Source: Elusimicrobiota bacterium
Lineage (GTDB): Bacteria > Elusimicrobiota > Elusimicrobia > Elusimicrobiales > UBA9959
DNA: 43,329 nucleotides
NCBI GenBank assembly: GCA_019135865.1
Contig: JAGVVD010000014.1
Span: 1 to 43,329, forward strand
Direction: 5' to 3'
The position numbers were made by a program, and so were the translations under genes. The notes beneath the pieces were generated by a model, which saw nothing but the letters and a program-made list of their open reading frames with translations, searched no databases and was not told the origin of the DNA. The stretch's first letter is position 1. Each line of letters opens with the position of its first letter. Shown here piece by piece: positions 15,068 to 22,751 of this stretch.

Positions 15068-15718
15068 TTATATGGGCCAGATACCTTCTTCTCCGTAGCC
15101 CCGCAGGAAGCGGGCACGCGGGTCTTCAAAGATTACATCCGCGGGGTTGAATTTCTCTGGCTGCCAGTCCCCAAGCCATTCCAGCAGCTCCGCGGTCTTT
15201 TTAGTGGGCTTTCCGCCGCCGGCGGCCTTTACGCAGTCCTGGTAGCCGAACGGGCCGCCGCAGTCTTCCGGCGGGCAGGCTCTTTTGCCATCCAGGCAAA
15301 CAGGATAAGCCACGCCGGGATCTTTGGGCAATATCTGCTCAAGCAGGACCTCGTGCCGCCAGCCGTCGCCGAAGTCGTAGTCGTAAAGCGCTCTGTCGCC
15401 CTCTTGTCGTAGCAGTGTCGAGACTTTGGCCTCTGTGGAGAATGCGTCCGGAGCTTCATCCAATTCATCCGGGTCGCAGGGGGCATCTATCCGCATGGGA
15501 GGCTGCCCAGGGATCTCGTAGGCGTGCAGGTGGGTGTCGGTCCAGCCCATGGCGTCCTGTATGGCCACGTGCAGGTCGTAGAAGGTGTATGAGTCGGGCA
15601 CCTGTATTCTCCGCCATATTGGCGGTTTTATTCCGAGCAGCGTTATTTTGAACTGGAAGACCTTTTTGAAAGGCTTTTTGCGCGGAATAGTCGGGGTGAA
15701 TTCCTCGGCATCTTTCAT
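15068..15718 (-). CDS. Plasmid pRiA4b ORF-3 family protein
   Basis: This 216-residue protein carries the family landmarks: VFQFKITLLGIKPPIWRRIQ at residues 20-39, LHVAIQDAMGWTDTHLHAYE, LYDYDFGDGWRHEVLLEQIL, and ACPPEDCGGPFGY. The GDGW-H and C-P-P-E-D-C-G-G motifs are the most conserved parts of the family; its biochemical role is unknown to me. Family members are common on plasmids, integrated elements and defence-rich islands, which fits this location. It starts 1 bp after the stop of the second DUF4143 ATPase, so the two share a transcript, with the BRO-N gene probably third. Confidence 0.92.
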   Translation of the reverse strand: MKDAEEFTPTIPRKKPFKKVFQFKITLLGIKPPIWRRIQVPDSYTFYDLHVAIQDAMGWTDTHLHAYEIPGQPPMRIDAPCDPDELDEAPDAFSTEAKVSTLLRQEGDRALYDYDFGDGWRHEVLLEQILPKDPGVAYPVCLDGKRACPPEDCGGPFGYQDCVKAAGGGKPTKKTAELLEWLGDWQPEKFNPADVIFEDPRARFLRGYGEEGIWPI

Positions 15719-15719
15719 G

Positions 15720-16889
15720 TTATTTCCCTCCTGCGGCTTCGGTGATATCCCGCCAGGGCAGTAGTAGTATGTCTTTCCCCGCCTGCTCCCTCTTCCCTGC
15801 CAGACTGACCAGGAATCCTTTCGAAGCTTTTAGCTCCGCCCCGAGTTTCCTGATATTTCCAAGATGTTCGGGGCGTGGCGTGGCTGTAGCTTTGAATTCT
15901 ATCATCGTCCGGCTTATCCCGAAGTCCAGCAGGAGGTCTATCTCGTTGGCGTTAGAGTCGCGGTAGAAGTACAGTTCGTAGTTGCGGTTGTGATTGAGCC
16001 TGTATTTCAGCAGTTCCGCGATCATGAAGTTCTCAAAAAGTGCCCCGGCCTGGGGGCCGCCGCGCAGTACCGAGGCGTTGGGGTAGCGCAGCAGGTAGGC
16101 CAGAAGACCGGTGTCCGTAAAATAGACTTTAGGGCTTTTTACCACGCGCTTGGAAATGTTGCGGTGATAGGGGCGCAGCAGGTAGACCAGGCGCGTGGTT
16201 TCCAGCAGCGATAGCCAGCGCCGGGCGGTGGTGAAACTGGTGCCGCACTCTTTTGCGATTTCGTTGAGGTTGAGGAGCGCGCCCGCGCGGGCGGCCAGCA
16301 ACTCCAGGAAATTCTGGAAGATGCGGAGGTCCTGTACGGACGCTATCTGTCTTATGTCGCGCTCCAGATAGGTCTGCAGGTACGACGCGTAAAAACGGTT
16401 GCGGTCAGTTCCCCCAGCGACTACCTCTGGGTAGGAACCGGTGAAGAGCAGTTTGAACGGGTCCTCGGCTTTGGCTGGCTTTTTCTCCTCGGTGGAAAAG
16501 CCGAGCAGCTCATAAAGCGCCGCCCGTCCGGCCAGGGACTCTCCGAGCCCGGCCATCAGCGGGAAGTACTGGGACCCGGTAAGCAGGAACCTGCCCTTTG
16601 AGGCGCGGTTCTGGTCGGCGCTTATCTTGATGTAGGGAAGTATTTCCGGGAGATACTGTATCTCGTCGATTATCATGCGCGGCGCCCTGGCCAGGAAGGC
16701 CTTGGGGTCTTCGGCGGCCAGTTTCCTGGTGACGGGGTCGTCAAAGGTGACGTATTCGTGGCCCGGAAAGGTCTTTTGCAACAGCGTGGATTTGCCGGTC
16801 TGGCGGGGGCCTGTAAGGACCACTACCGGGAATTCCCTGGCCGCGGCTTTCAATTCGCGCTCTATTGCGCGGTGGATATAGCGTTTCAT
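15720..16889 (-). CDS. AAA+ ATPase of the DUF4143 family (second copy)
   Basis: This 389-residue protein has Walker A LTGPRQTGKSTLL (25-37), Walker B MIIDEIQYLPE near 73, FLLTGSQYF as sensor, and a winged-helix-like stretch NLNEIAKECGTSFTTARRWL. The C-terminal DUF4143 part includes VYFTDTGLLAYLL and the nuclease-like NEIDLLLDF...MIEFKAT. It is more canonical than the copy at 12,603-13,802. The gene leads an operon with the pRiA4b ORF-3 and BRO-N genes. The -10 hexamer lies 6 nt before the ATG and there is no ribosome site, so the message may be leaderless. Confidence 0.92.
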   Translation of the reverse strand: MKRYIHRAIERELKAAAREFPVVVLTGPRQTGKSTLLQKTFPGHEYVTFDDPVTRKLAAEDPKAFLARAPRMIIDEIQYLPEILPYIKISADQNRASKGRFLLTGSQYFPLMAGLGESLAGRAALYELLGFSTEEKKPAKAEDPFKLLFTGSYPEVVAGGTDRNRFYASYLQTYLERDIRQIASVQDLRIFQNFLELLAARAGALLNLNEIAKECGTSFTTARRWLSLLETTRLVYLLRPYHRNISKRVVKSPKVYFTDTGLLAYLLRYPNASVLRGGPQAGALFENFMIAELLKYRLNHNRNYELYFYRDSNANEIDLLLDFGISRTMIEFKATATPRPEHLGNIRKLGAELKASKGFLVSLAGKREQAGKDILLLPWRDITEAAGGK

Positions 16890-16895
16890 AGGTAT

Positions 16896-16924
16896 AGGAT
16901 AGCAGAGAAGTTATGCAAAATCAA
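16896..16924 (-). promoter_or_regulatory. Promoter of the second DUF4143 ATPase gene, probably leaderless
   Basis: On the minus strand TTGATT (16924-16919), a 17-bp spacer and TATCCT (16901-16896) are followed by ATACCT and the ATG at 16889. The expected transcription start falls on or next to the start codon. Confidence 0.45.
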
Positions 16925-16975
16925 TATCTAAAAGTTAAAATGCATAAAATGGCGTTTTGAGCATTCTGCGGAAGG

Positions 16976-17031
16976 GAGGGTTTTTAATCGGCCGGGGTTC
17001 CCCCACATTCCAACTCCCCTCCCCCGGCGGC
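16976..17031 (+). repeat. Possible degenerate third copy of part of the ~450 bp repeat
   Basis: GGGTTTTTAATC, GGGGTTCCCCCAC, CCAACTCCCCT and CCCCCGGCGGC follow the order of GGGTTTTTAATR, AAGGTGCCCCCGT, AAATTC and CCCCGGTGGCC in copies A and B. Only about 55 bp match, with many differences. Confidence 0.35.
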
Positions 17032-17035
17032 AAGG

Positions 17036-17320
17036 TCACATCCTTACGACGTAATGCCATATCGGATGCAGTAGGGCCGCCCACAAAACATAAATGTAGC
17101 TGTTGAGATAGAGGGCTAATCCGATGTTGAATATCTACAGGAATGCGGCATAAAGAGGATGACGGACATACTTGAATGCCCCGGTGGTGCAGAGCTTATT
17201 CCCTCTGTCGGCCGCAGGCAGCGATCTGACGCTCCAGATAATAATGATCAGCGTGATCGAACAGGAAATAAGAAAAAAGGACCTCAATAAAACCGTGTTG
17301 TCGGATATAGGGGGAAGAGC
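17036..17320 (-). pseudogene. Isoprenylcysteine/phospholipid methyltransferase-like gene, broken
   Basis: The minus strand encodes a hydrophobic helix (FFLISCSITLIIIIWSV), then NKLCTTGAFKYVRHPLYAAF, an in-frame TAG at 17135-17137, and NIGLALYLNSYIYVLWAALL ending in HPIWHYVVRM and a stop. The G-x-(Y/F)-(K/R)-Y-V-R-H-P-L-Y motif is the signature of the ICMT/PEMT-type membrane methyltransferases. The N-terminal helices and the C-terminal E-E motif are missing, so this is a decayed remnant. Its upstream part abuts the end of the DUF488 gene. Confidence 0.6.
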
Positions 17321-17327
17321 GATCCGC

Positions 17328-17678
17328 TCATTCCGGCTTGCCGGAGAGGAACTCCCGCAGCACGACGGCGTTGTTTCGCAGCGGGTTCTTGGCGGCGTAG
17401 AGCAGCGTGATGGTCTTTTTGCCGGCGAGTTCCCGCCGGTGCGCGGCGGCGGCGGGGTTGGCGCGCAGCTCCGCCAGGTATTTCCTGCGGAAGCCCTCCC
17501 AGCGCGCTTCGTCGTGGCCGAACCATTTGCGGGTTTCGTCGGACGGCGCTATTTCCTTGAGCCAGAGGTCCAGCCTGGCCGCGGCCTTCGACACGCCGCG
17601 CGGCCAGAGCCGGTCCGTCAGCACGCGGTACCCGTCGGCCGCGGCGGGCGCATCGTAGATCCTTTTAATTCTTATCAT
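17328..17678 (-). CDS. DUF488 family protein
   Basis: This 116-residue protein matches the short DUF488/YeaO type: IKRIYDAPAAADGYRVLTDR, LWPRGVSKAAARLDLWLKEI, APSDETRKWFGHD, and TLLYAAKNPLRNNAVVL near the end. The W-P-R-G-x-x-K and Y-A-A-K motifs define the family, which has no established activity. It overlaps the end of the uracil-glycosylase gene by 14 bp and is therefore co-translated with it. This is the first gene of the very GC-rich part of the window. Confidence 0.9.
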   Translation of the reverse strand: MIRIKRIYDAPAAADGYRVLTDRLWPRGVSKAAARLDLWLKEIAPSDETRKWFGHDEARWEGFRRKYLAELRANPAAAAHRRELAGKKTITLLYAAKNPLRNNAVVLREFLSGKPE

Positions 17679-18411
17679 TCAGTCCTCCCCCGGCGGCCAG
17701 CCCCAGCGCGCCCAGCCGCTCCCGGAATTGTTCCGCCCAGCCCCTGTTGGCGGCGGGGCTGGCCGGGCTGGGGTGCAGTACCGAAGCCGTTTCTATCGGC
17801 AGGCCGGCGAGCGCCGCGGCCGCCCTGGCCTCGGCGAACCTGCCTATCCCCACCACCAGCCGCGGCTCCAGCAGCCGCACGGCGGCCCGCAGGTACTCGT
17901 CGCAGAGCGCGTAGAGCGGCTCGCGTTCGCGCGCCGGCAGTTTGTCCGGCGTGACGTTGCGGCCGCCCGCCTCCATGAACACCAGCGGGCAGTAATTGGC
18001 CACGAAGAAGTCCGCGAAGAAGTTCGCCGGCGCGCCGTAGAGCCCGGCGATGGCGCCCCACAGCCTGGCGCCGCTGACCTCGCTGCGCGGGCAGGCGAAG
18101 CCCAGCACCGGGCGCTTCGGGTTCTCGACGGGCGGCCTGCCCACCGGCGCGCTGATGCCCAGCCAGCCGCGCACGGCGGCGACCTCGCCGAAGGGCACGC
18201 CCGTCTGCGCCATGCCGAAAGGCCCCGGGTTCATGCCCAGGAAGACGGCCCGCTTGGGGCCGGCCGCGTAGCGGCGCAGGTACAGCTCGTGCGGAGCCCA
18301 GGCGTAATCGAGCGGGTTGTAGACGTGCGCGACGGGGCCGCCGAAGCGCAGCCGCCCGGCGTCGCGGGCGAAGCGCCGCGTGAGTTCTACAAGTTCGTTC
18401 TCTCCGGTCAT
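17665..18411 (-). CDS. SMUG1-like uracil-DNA glycosylase
   Basis: This 248-residue protein shows the two active-site motifs of the SMUG1 branch of uracil-DNA glycosylases: GMNPGPFGMAQTGVPFG (about 59-75), with the catalytic-region Asn, and HPSPASPAANRGW near 217. The stretch VYNPLDYAWAPHELYLRRY and VVGIGRFAEARA between them also follow the family. The enzyme removes uracil and oxidised pyrimidines from DNA in the cytoplasm as the first step of base-excision repair. The gene precedes DUF488 with a 14-bp overlap. A hairpin at 18,423-18,442 separates it from the protease gene. Confidence 0.92.
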   Translation of the reverse strand: MTGENELVELTRRFARDAGRLRFGGPVAHVYNPLDYAWAPHELYLRRYAAGPKRAVFLGMNPGPFGMAQTGVPFGEVAAVRGWLGISAPVGRPPVENPKRPVLGFACPRSEVSGARLWGAIAGLYGAPANFFADFFVANYCPLVFMEAGGRNVTPDKLPAREREPLYALCDEYLRAAVRLLEPRLVVGIGRFAEARAAAALAGLPIETASVLHPSPASPAANRGWAEQFRERLGALGLAAGGGLNDKN

Positions 18412-18422
18412 GATAAGAGCGA

Positions 18423-18442
18423 GACGGGGAGGTCTCCCCGTC
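18423..18442 (-). terminator. Hairpin after the secreted protease gene
   Basis: GACGGGGAG (18423-18431) and CTCCCCGTC (18434-18442) are perfect 9-bp arms. On the minus strand the hairpin lies 24 bp after the protease stop and is followed by TCGCTCTTAT, a poor U-tract, so termination is plausible but not certain. Confidence 0.45.
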
Positions 18443-18466
18443 CCTTTGTCCGCCCGGTCCCCGGTA

Positions 18467-19696
18467 TCAGGGCCGCACTAGTCGTAAGATCTCTTCCGGC
18501 AGTTTCATGACGCCGGTGCCGAAGCTGTCCTGGCTCTCCCGCATAAGCCGGCCTTTATGGAAGACGCTGTTGCCCGCGAGATTGGTGACCATCCAGAACG
18601 TGAACGACCTTTTCTGGAACTTGGCGCCTTTGGGGAGCGTGACAAGGTATTTCCCCTCGTCGAGTATGGAGATGGACGCGCCGTTCTCGCGCAGCGTGGT
18701 CAGGACATTGAAACTTTCCCCGGAGCCGAAGATCGCCGTCCCCAGTTCGGGCCTTACGTTTATAGCGTCGTCCGGTCCCGAGAACTCGGCTATGAAGCTG
18801 AAATCCTTGTTCAATTCGAAGGAGTAGTCGGGCCCTGTGGAGGTTATGACTATCCCGATTATCCTGCCGGTGACGGAATCGAAAGCCGGGCCGCCGGAAT
18901 TGCCGCCAAAAACATCCAGGTTCGTCTGGAAGACGTTCTTCGACACCGTATAGACCTGCGCGTGGTCCGGGTCGTTGATCTTTACGGCCAGGCCGAGCGG
19001 ATAGCCTATCGTGAAGACCTTTTGTCCGACCCTGGGCTGCCGGGAATCTTCAAGGATAAGGGGCTGCCGGCCGGCCGGTTCCCGGTCCATTGAAACGAGC
19101 GCGAAATCCCGCTTGATGTCTTCGTTCCCGCTCTCAAGCGCGCGCACACTGATGGCTTTTATCGAGTATACCGAGTCGGCGGGGAAATCCGGAACTATAT
19201 TCCCTTCTTTCTCGTATTTCCAGCCGAAGACCATGAACATATCGCCGAAATAGCTGCTGTTCTTGGGGTCGTCGGAAACGCAGTGGCCGGCGGTCACGAC
19301 CAGGCCTTTCCCGACATATGCCCCGGAGCAATTGGCTAGTTTGCCCTGGGAGGCGAAATCCTCGCTTTCGTCGAGATTCGCGATCTCGGACAATTTCCCC
19401 GTGTTCTTCACCGTGAAAACCCTCTTTACGGGATCGAAATACAGATTGTCCTTCTTTACCAGGGCGACGGTGGAGTCCGCCATCTTTTTCAGTTTTTCCG
19501 GCGCCTGGTAGTACTCCTGCATCGAGTTCTCGCCGTAAATACTTTTGGCCTCCGAAAGGGCCGGAGAGGGTATCGCCGGGGGCGTGTTCTCCGCGCCCAT
19601 GAGCTGCCTGTAAGCGGGACCGCCCGCGAAAGCGAAGTTCCCCGCCATGAGCGCGGGACCAAGGATAGCGACCGTCAGATATCCCGTATTTTTCAT
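18467..19696 (-). CDS. Secreted trypsin-like serine protease (V8/glutamyl-endopeptidase type)
   Basis: This 409-residue protein has a signal peptide (LTVAILGPALMAGNFAFA, cleavage near residue 24). The catalytic triad is readable: His in GLVVTAGHCVSDD, Asp in DIKRDFALVSMD, and Ser in VFGGNSGGPAFDS. The chymotrypsin-fold domain runs from about 70 to 300. The last ~110 residues carry no motif I recognise. It probably acts in the periplasm or outside the cell. The start is preceded by TATATT 6 nt upstream and no ribosome site. It stands alone between the glycosylase and peroxide-stress genes. Confidence 0.9.
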   Translation of the reverse strand: MKNTGYLTVAILGPALMAGNFAFAGGPAYRQLMGAENTPPAIPSPALSEAKSIYGENSMQEYYQAPEKLKKMADSTVALVKKDNLYFDPVKRVFTVKNTGKLSEIANLDESEDFASQGKLANCSGAYVGKGLVVTAGHCVSDDPKNSSYFGDMFMVFGWKYEKEGNIVPDFPADSVYSIKAISVRALESGNEDIKRDFALVSMDREPAGRQPLILEDSRQPRVGQKVFTIGYPLGLAVKINDPDHAQVYTVSKNVFQTNLDVFGGNSGGPAFDSVTGRIIGIVITSTGPDYSFELNKDFSFIAEFSGPDDAINVRPELGTAIFGSGESFNVLTTLRENGASISILDEGKYLVTLPKGAKFQKRSFTFWMVTNLAGNSVFHKGRLMRESQDSFGTGVMKLPEEILRLVRP

Positions 19697-19702
19697 GCTT
19701 AT

Positions 19703-19708
19703 AATATA
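19703..19708 (-). promoter_or_regulatory. -10 element of the protease gene, probably leaderless
   Basis: TATATT (minus strand, 19708-19703) is followed by ATAAGC and the ATG at 19696, the same 6-nt spacing seen at perR and the second DUF4143 ATPase. No convincing -35 is visible. Confidence 0.4.
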
Positions 19709-19789
19709 ACTGTTAAGGGAACGTGACGACAGGGCACTTCGGCCCTGATCCGCGTGGGGCCAAAGACTTATATGGCTTCTGAGCGGGAC

Positions 19790-19821
19790 GCGGCCCCGGC
19801 CTCTACCGGCGACGGGGCCGC
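19790..19821 (-). other. GC-rich hairpin at the end of the peroxide-stress operon
   Basis: GCGGCCCCG (19790-19798) and CGGGGCCGC (19813-19821) are perfect 9-bp arms 14 bp apart, just beyond the bacterioferritin stop codon. No U-tract follows on the minus strand, so it may protect the 3' end of the message rather than terminate it. Confidence 0.45.
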
Positions 19822-19838
19822 TGTACCGTTCCGGCTGT

Positions 19839-20309
19839 TTATTCCTTGACCTGGGTGGTCAGGAAGATCGGCAGCGTCATCTGCGAGACCTGGTCCTGCA
19901 GCTCCTCTATCTCGTCGATATGGGCGTCCTCGTCGTTGAGGATCTGCTGCAGGAAGTCGCGCGTGGCGTTGTCGCCCACTTCGGCGGCCAGCTTCACGGC
20001 CTCGTTGTAGGCCTTGATGGCGCCGGCTTCGGCGGCGCGGTCGGCGGCGAGCTGCTTGGGGACGTCGGCGCCGATGGTGATCTTATTGAGCTTGGTGACG
20101 GTGGGCAGGCCTTCCAGGAACAGGATGCGGCCTATGAGCTTCTCGGCGTGCTTCATCTCCACGATGGCGCGCTTCTCGAACTGCTTATGCAGTTTCTCGT
20201 AGCCCCAGTCGTCGCACATCTCGGAATGCACCATGTACTGGTTTATGGCCGTGAGTTCGTCGGCCAGCAGGTCGTTGAGCGTTTTTACTAGTTTTTCATT
20301 CCCTTTCAT
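19839..20309 (-). CDS. bfr: Bacterioferritin
   Basis: At 156 residues it has the family length. All ferroxidase-centre ligands sit at the classic positions: E18, E51, H54, E94, E127, H130. M52, the axial haem ligand of bacterioferritins, is also present, which separates it from plain ferritin. It oxidises and stores iron in a 24-subunit cytoplasmic shell and so limits Fenton chemistry. It is the last gene of the perR-katA-ybaN-bfr operon and overlaps the preceding gene by 14 bp. Control by the PerR-type regulator is inferred from that arrangement. Confidence 0.96.
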   Translation of the reverse strand: MKGNEKLVKTLNDLLADELTAINQYMVHSEMCDDWGYEKLHKQFEKRAIVEMKHAEKLIGRILFLEGLPTVTKLNKITIGADVPKQLAADRAAEAGAIKAYNEAVKLAAEVGDNATRDFLQQILNDEDAHIDEIEELQDQVSQMTLPIFLTTQVKE

Positions 20310-20829
20310 TTTTTCCCTCCGTTTCGGATCGCGGCCGTGCCGCGTTATTGTTATAACACTTTTTTCGGGGCCCTATGAGGATTATGTGGGCCGTGACCGC
20401 CGCGCCTATGGCGGCCAGCAGGGCGGTCAGCCAGGGCCGCCCGGGCCAGGCCCAGGCGGCGGAGGCGCCGAGGGTGAGCCAGAGCAGCGAGATGGAGAAG
20501 ACCTTGGCGCGCAGGGGGATGCCCTCGCCCGATCTGTAGCGGCGCAGGTATTCTCCGAAGAGACGATTTTCGTGGAGCCGGTCGTGCAGGTCGTCCGAAC
20601 TGCGGGCGAAGCACCAGGCGGCCAGCAGCAGGAAAGGAGTCGTGGGCAGGACGGGCAGGACGGCGCCCAGCGCGCCCAGCGCGACGAAAAATATGCCCAG
20701 CGCCGCCAGCAAGGCCCTGGCCGGCCGGCCCCCCCTCGTCGGGGAGGCCGGCGGCGCCGCGGCCGCGCCGGGGGAAGCCGGGGCTTCCTCCGGGCGCGCG
20801 GCCGGCTTTTCAGGGCAGAGGAGCGGCAT
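20296..20829 (-). CDS. DUF454/YbaN-family inner-membrane protein
   Basis: This 177-residue protein has an Ala/Pro-rich N-terminal tail and then the DUF454 core: LGIFFVALGALGAVLPVLP, TTPFLLLAAWCFARSSDDLH, FGEYLRRYRSGEGIPLRAKV, and two more hydrophobic segments. The L-P-T-T-P-F and C-F-A-R-S motifs are diagnostic. The function of the family is not established. The start shares a base with the catalase stop and its own end overlaps bfr, so it is tightly built into the peroxide operon, an association worth noting for a family with no assigned role. Confidence 0.9.
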   Translation of the reverse strand: MPLLCPEKPAARPEEAPASPGAAAAPPASPTRGGRPARALLAALGIFFVALGALGAVLPVLPTTPFLLLAAWCFARSSDDLHDRLHENRLFGEYLRRYRSGEGIPLRAKVFSISLLWLTLGASAAWAWPGRPWLTALLAAIGAAVTAHIILIGPRKKCYNNNAARPRSETEGKNERE

Positions 20830-22289
20830 TACCTGGCCGCCGCCTCCTTTACTTTAAGGCCCAGCGCTTTGGCCACGCCTTCGCCGTAGGCGGGGTCGGC
20901 CTTATGGCAGTTGCCGATATGGCGCAGTTTTATCTCCTTCGGGGCGTCGCCCATGGCGCGGGCGGTGTTCTCGAAGAGGACTTTCTGCTGGGGCGGGGTC
21001 ATCAGGCGGAACAGCTTGCCGGGCTGGGTGAAGTTATCGTCATCCTGCGCCCAGTGGTCGGCCGCGCCTTCGAGCTTGAGCGGCGGCTCGGCGTAGCCGG
21101 GCTGCTGCACCCACTCGCCGTAGCTGTTGGGCTCGTAGCCCAGCGTGCCGCCGTGGTTGCCGTCGGTGCGCATCTGGCCGTCGCGGTGGTACGAGTTGAA
21201 CGGGCAACGCGGCTTGTTGACCGGGATCTGGTGGTGGTTGACCCCCAGGCGGTAGCGCTGCGCGTCGCCGTAGGAGAAGAGCCGTCCCTGCAGCATCTTG
21301 TCCGGCGAGAAGCCTATGCCGGGCACTACGCTGGCCGGGTTGAAGGCGGCCTGCTCCACGTCGGAGAAGTAGTTCTCCGGGTTGCGGTTGAGCTCCATCA
21401 CGCCCACTTCGATGAGCGGCGCGTCCTTGTGGTACCAGACGCGGGTGAGGTCGAACGGGTTGTAGGGCAGTCTGGCCGCCTTCTCCTCGGTCATGACCTG
21501 TATGTACATGGTCCACTTCGGGAAGTCGCCCTTCTCGATGGCGCCGAAGAGGTCGCGCTGGTGGCTCTCGCGGCACTTGCCTATCAGCTCGGTGGCCTCG
21601 GCGTCGGTGAGGTTCTTTATCCCCTGCCGGGTGAGCATGTGGAACTTGACCCACACGCGCTCGTTCTTCGAGTTGTACATGCTGAAGGTGTGGCTGCCGA
21701 AGCCGTGCATGTGGCGGTAGCTGGCCGGTATCCCGCGGTCGCTCATGGTGATGGTCACCTGGTGCAGCGCCTCGGGCAGCGAGGTCCAGAAGTCCCAGTT
21801 GTTGCGGGCGCTGCGCAGGTTGGTCTTCGGGTCGCGCTTGACGGCGTGGTTGAGGTCCGGGAACTTGAGCGGGTCGCGCAGGAAGAACACCGGAGTGTTG
21901 TTCCCGACGAGGTCCCAGTTGCCTTCTTCCGTGTAGAACTTCATGGCGAAGCCGCGGATGTCGCGCTCCGCGTCGGCCGCGCCGCGTTCGCCGGCCACGG
22001 TGGAGAAGCGCACGAAGCACTCCGTCTTCTTGCCCACCCTGGAGAACATGGCGGCTTTCGTGTACTTCGTTATGTCCCTGGTCACCGTGAAGGTGCCGAA
22101 GGCGCCGGAGCCCTTGGCGTGCATGCGCCGTTCGGGTATCACTTCGCGGTCGAAGTGCGCCAGCTTCTCCAGGTACCACACGTCCTGCAGCAGCATGGGG
22201 CCGCGCGGGCCGGCCGTCAGGCTGTTCTGGTTGTCGACCACCGGAGCGCCGGTCACCGAGGTCAGCTTACTCTCTTTCTGCTTTTTCAT
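20829..22289 (-). CDS. katA: Monofunctional haem catalase, small-subunit KatA type
   Basis: At 486 residues it has the length of clade-3 catalases. The active-site His is H57 in [12 protein letters not shown], and the catalytic Asn is N130 in VGNNTPVFF. The proximal haem Tyr lies in [14 protein letters not shown]. The typical [20 protein letters not shown] and [12 protein letters not shown] stretches are intact. It breaks hydrogen peroxide into water and oxygen in the cytoplasm. The start follows perR by 11 bp with a strong GGGGAGGG ribosome site, so most katA translation should be independent of the possibly leaderless perR start. Confidence 0.97.
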   Translation of the reverse strand: MKKQKESKLTSVTGAPVVDNQNSLTAGPRGPMLLQDVWYLEKLAHFDREVIPERRMHAKGSGAFGTFTVTRDITKYTKAAMFSRVGKKTECFVRFSTVAGERGAADAERDIRGFAMKFYTEEGNWDLVGNNTPVFFLRDPLKFPDLNHAVKRDPKTNLRSARNNWDFWTSLPEALHQVTITMSDRGIPASYRHMHGFGSHTFSMYNSKNERVWVKFHMLTRQGIKNLTDAEATELIGKCRESHQRDLFGAIEKGDFPKWTMYIQVMTEEKAARLPYNPFDLTRVWYHKDAPLIEVGVMELNRNPENYFSDVEQAAFNPASVVPGIGFSPDKMLQGRLFSYGDAQRYRLGVNHHQIPVNKPRCPFNSYHRDGQMRTDGNHGGTLGYEPNSYGEWVQQPGYAEPPLKLEGAADHWAQDDDNFTQPGKLFRLMTPPQQKVLFENTARAMGDAPKEIKLRHIGNCHKADPAYGEGVAKALGLKVKEAAAR

Positions 22290-22300
22290 TCACCCTCCCC

Positions 22301-22696
22301 TTATTTCCTCTTCTTACCCTTTATTACCAAATGGAAATCCTCCACCTTGAACCCGGGCAGTTCCAGTTTTTCCGGCAGGCGCACGGCCTCCCACGGGATG
22401 TCGTAGACCCTGCCGGTCCGGGCGTCCACCAGGTGGTGGTGGCGCTCCGGGACGGGGTCGTAGACGGCGTGCCCGCCGCCGAGATCCCTGCGGCTCAACA
22501 GGCCTTTCTTCACGAAAAGGTCGAGGGTATTATAAACGGTGGCGCGGGAGACGGCCGGGTATTCCCCGCGGACCAGCGCCCAGACGGTGTCCGCCGACGG
22601 GTGGCTGAAGTTCGAGAGCGCGGCTTTAGCCACCGCCAGGCGCGGTAAGGTCGGTCTTATGCCGGCGCGTTGGAGTACCTGCGAAACTTTGAGCAT
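22301..22696 (-). CDS. perR: PerR-type peroxide-sensing Fur-family repressor lacking the structural zinc cysteines
   Basis: The protein has 131 residues: a winged-helix DNA-binding half (AVSRATVYNTLDLFVKKGLL) and a dimer domain. The five regulatory-metal ligands of Bacillus PerR (H37, D85, H91, H93, D104) have exact counterparts at a constant offset: H32, D80, H86, H88, D99. The Asp at 99 is the PerR-type residue. There is no cysteine anywhere in the protein, so the structural Cys4 zinc site found in most Fur/PerR proteins is absent; HHHLVDARTG stands where HHH-x-x-C-x-x-C is usual. It is first in the operon with katA, ybaN and bfr. Peroxide sensing by His oxidation is expected from the ligands. 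Confidence 0.92.
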   Translation of the reverse strand: MLKVSQVLQRAGIRPTLPRLAVAKAALSNFSHPSADTVWALVRGEYPAVSRATVYNTLDLFVKKGLLSRRDLGGGHAVYDPVPERHHHLVDARTGRVYDIPWEAVRLPEKLELPGFKVEDFHLVIKGKKRK

Positions 22697-22699
22697 AGG

Positions 22700-22731
22700 T
22701 AAATACTAGGTATTAATTTAGACAATGTCAA
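22700..22731 (-). promoter_or_regulatory. perR-katA promoter with overlapping PerR-box-like palindrome
   Basis: On the minus strand TTGACA (22731-22726), a 17-bp spacer and TAGTAT (22708-22703) form a strong sigma-70 promoter. TAAATAC-TAG-GTATTAA (22700-22716) is a 7-3-7 inverted repeat with one mismatch lying on the -10, a plausible operator for autoregulation. Only TTACCT separates the -10 from the ATG, so the transcript should start at or within a base or two of the codon. Confidence 0.7.
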
Positions 22732-22751
22732 GAAAGTCGCGGCGCGTCCGT

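Noticed and set aside
20904-22406. 500-codon plus-strand open frame opposite katA
   Set aside because: It is exactly antisense to a complete catalase, its translation is Val/His/Gly/Arg-rich low complexity, and long antisense frames are expected in GC-rich DNA.
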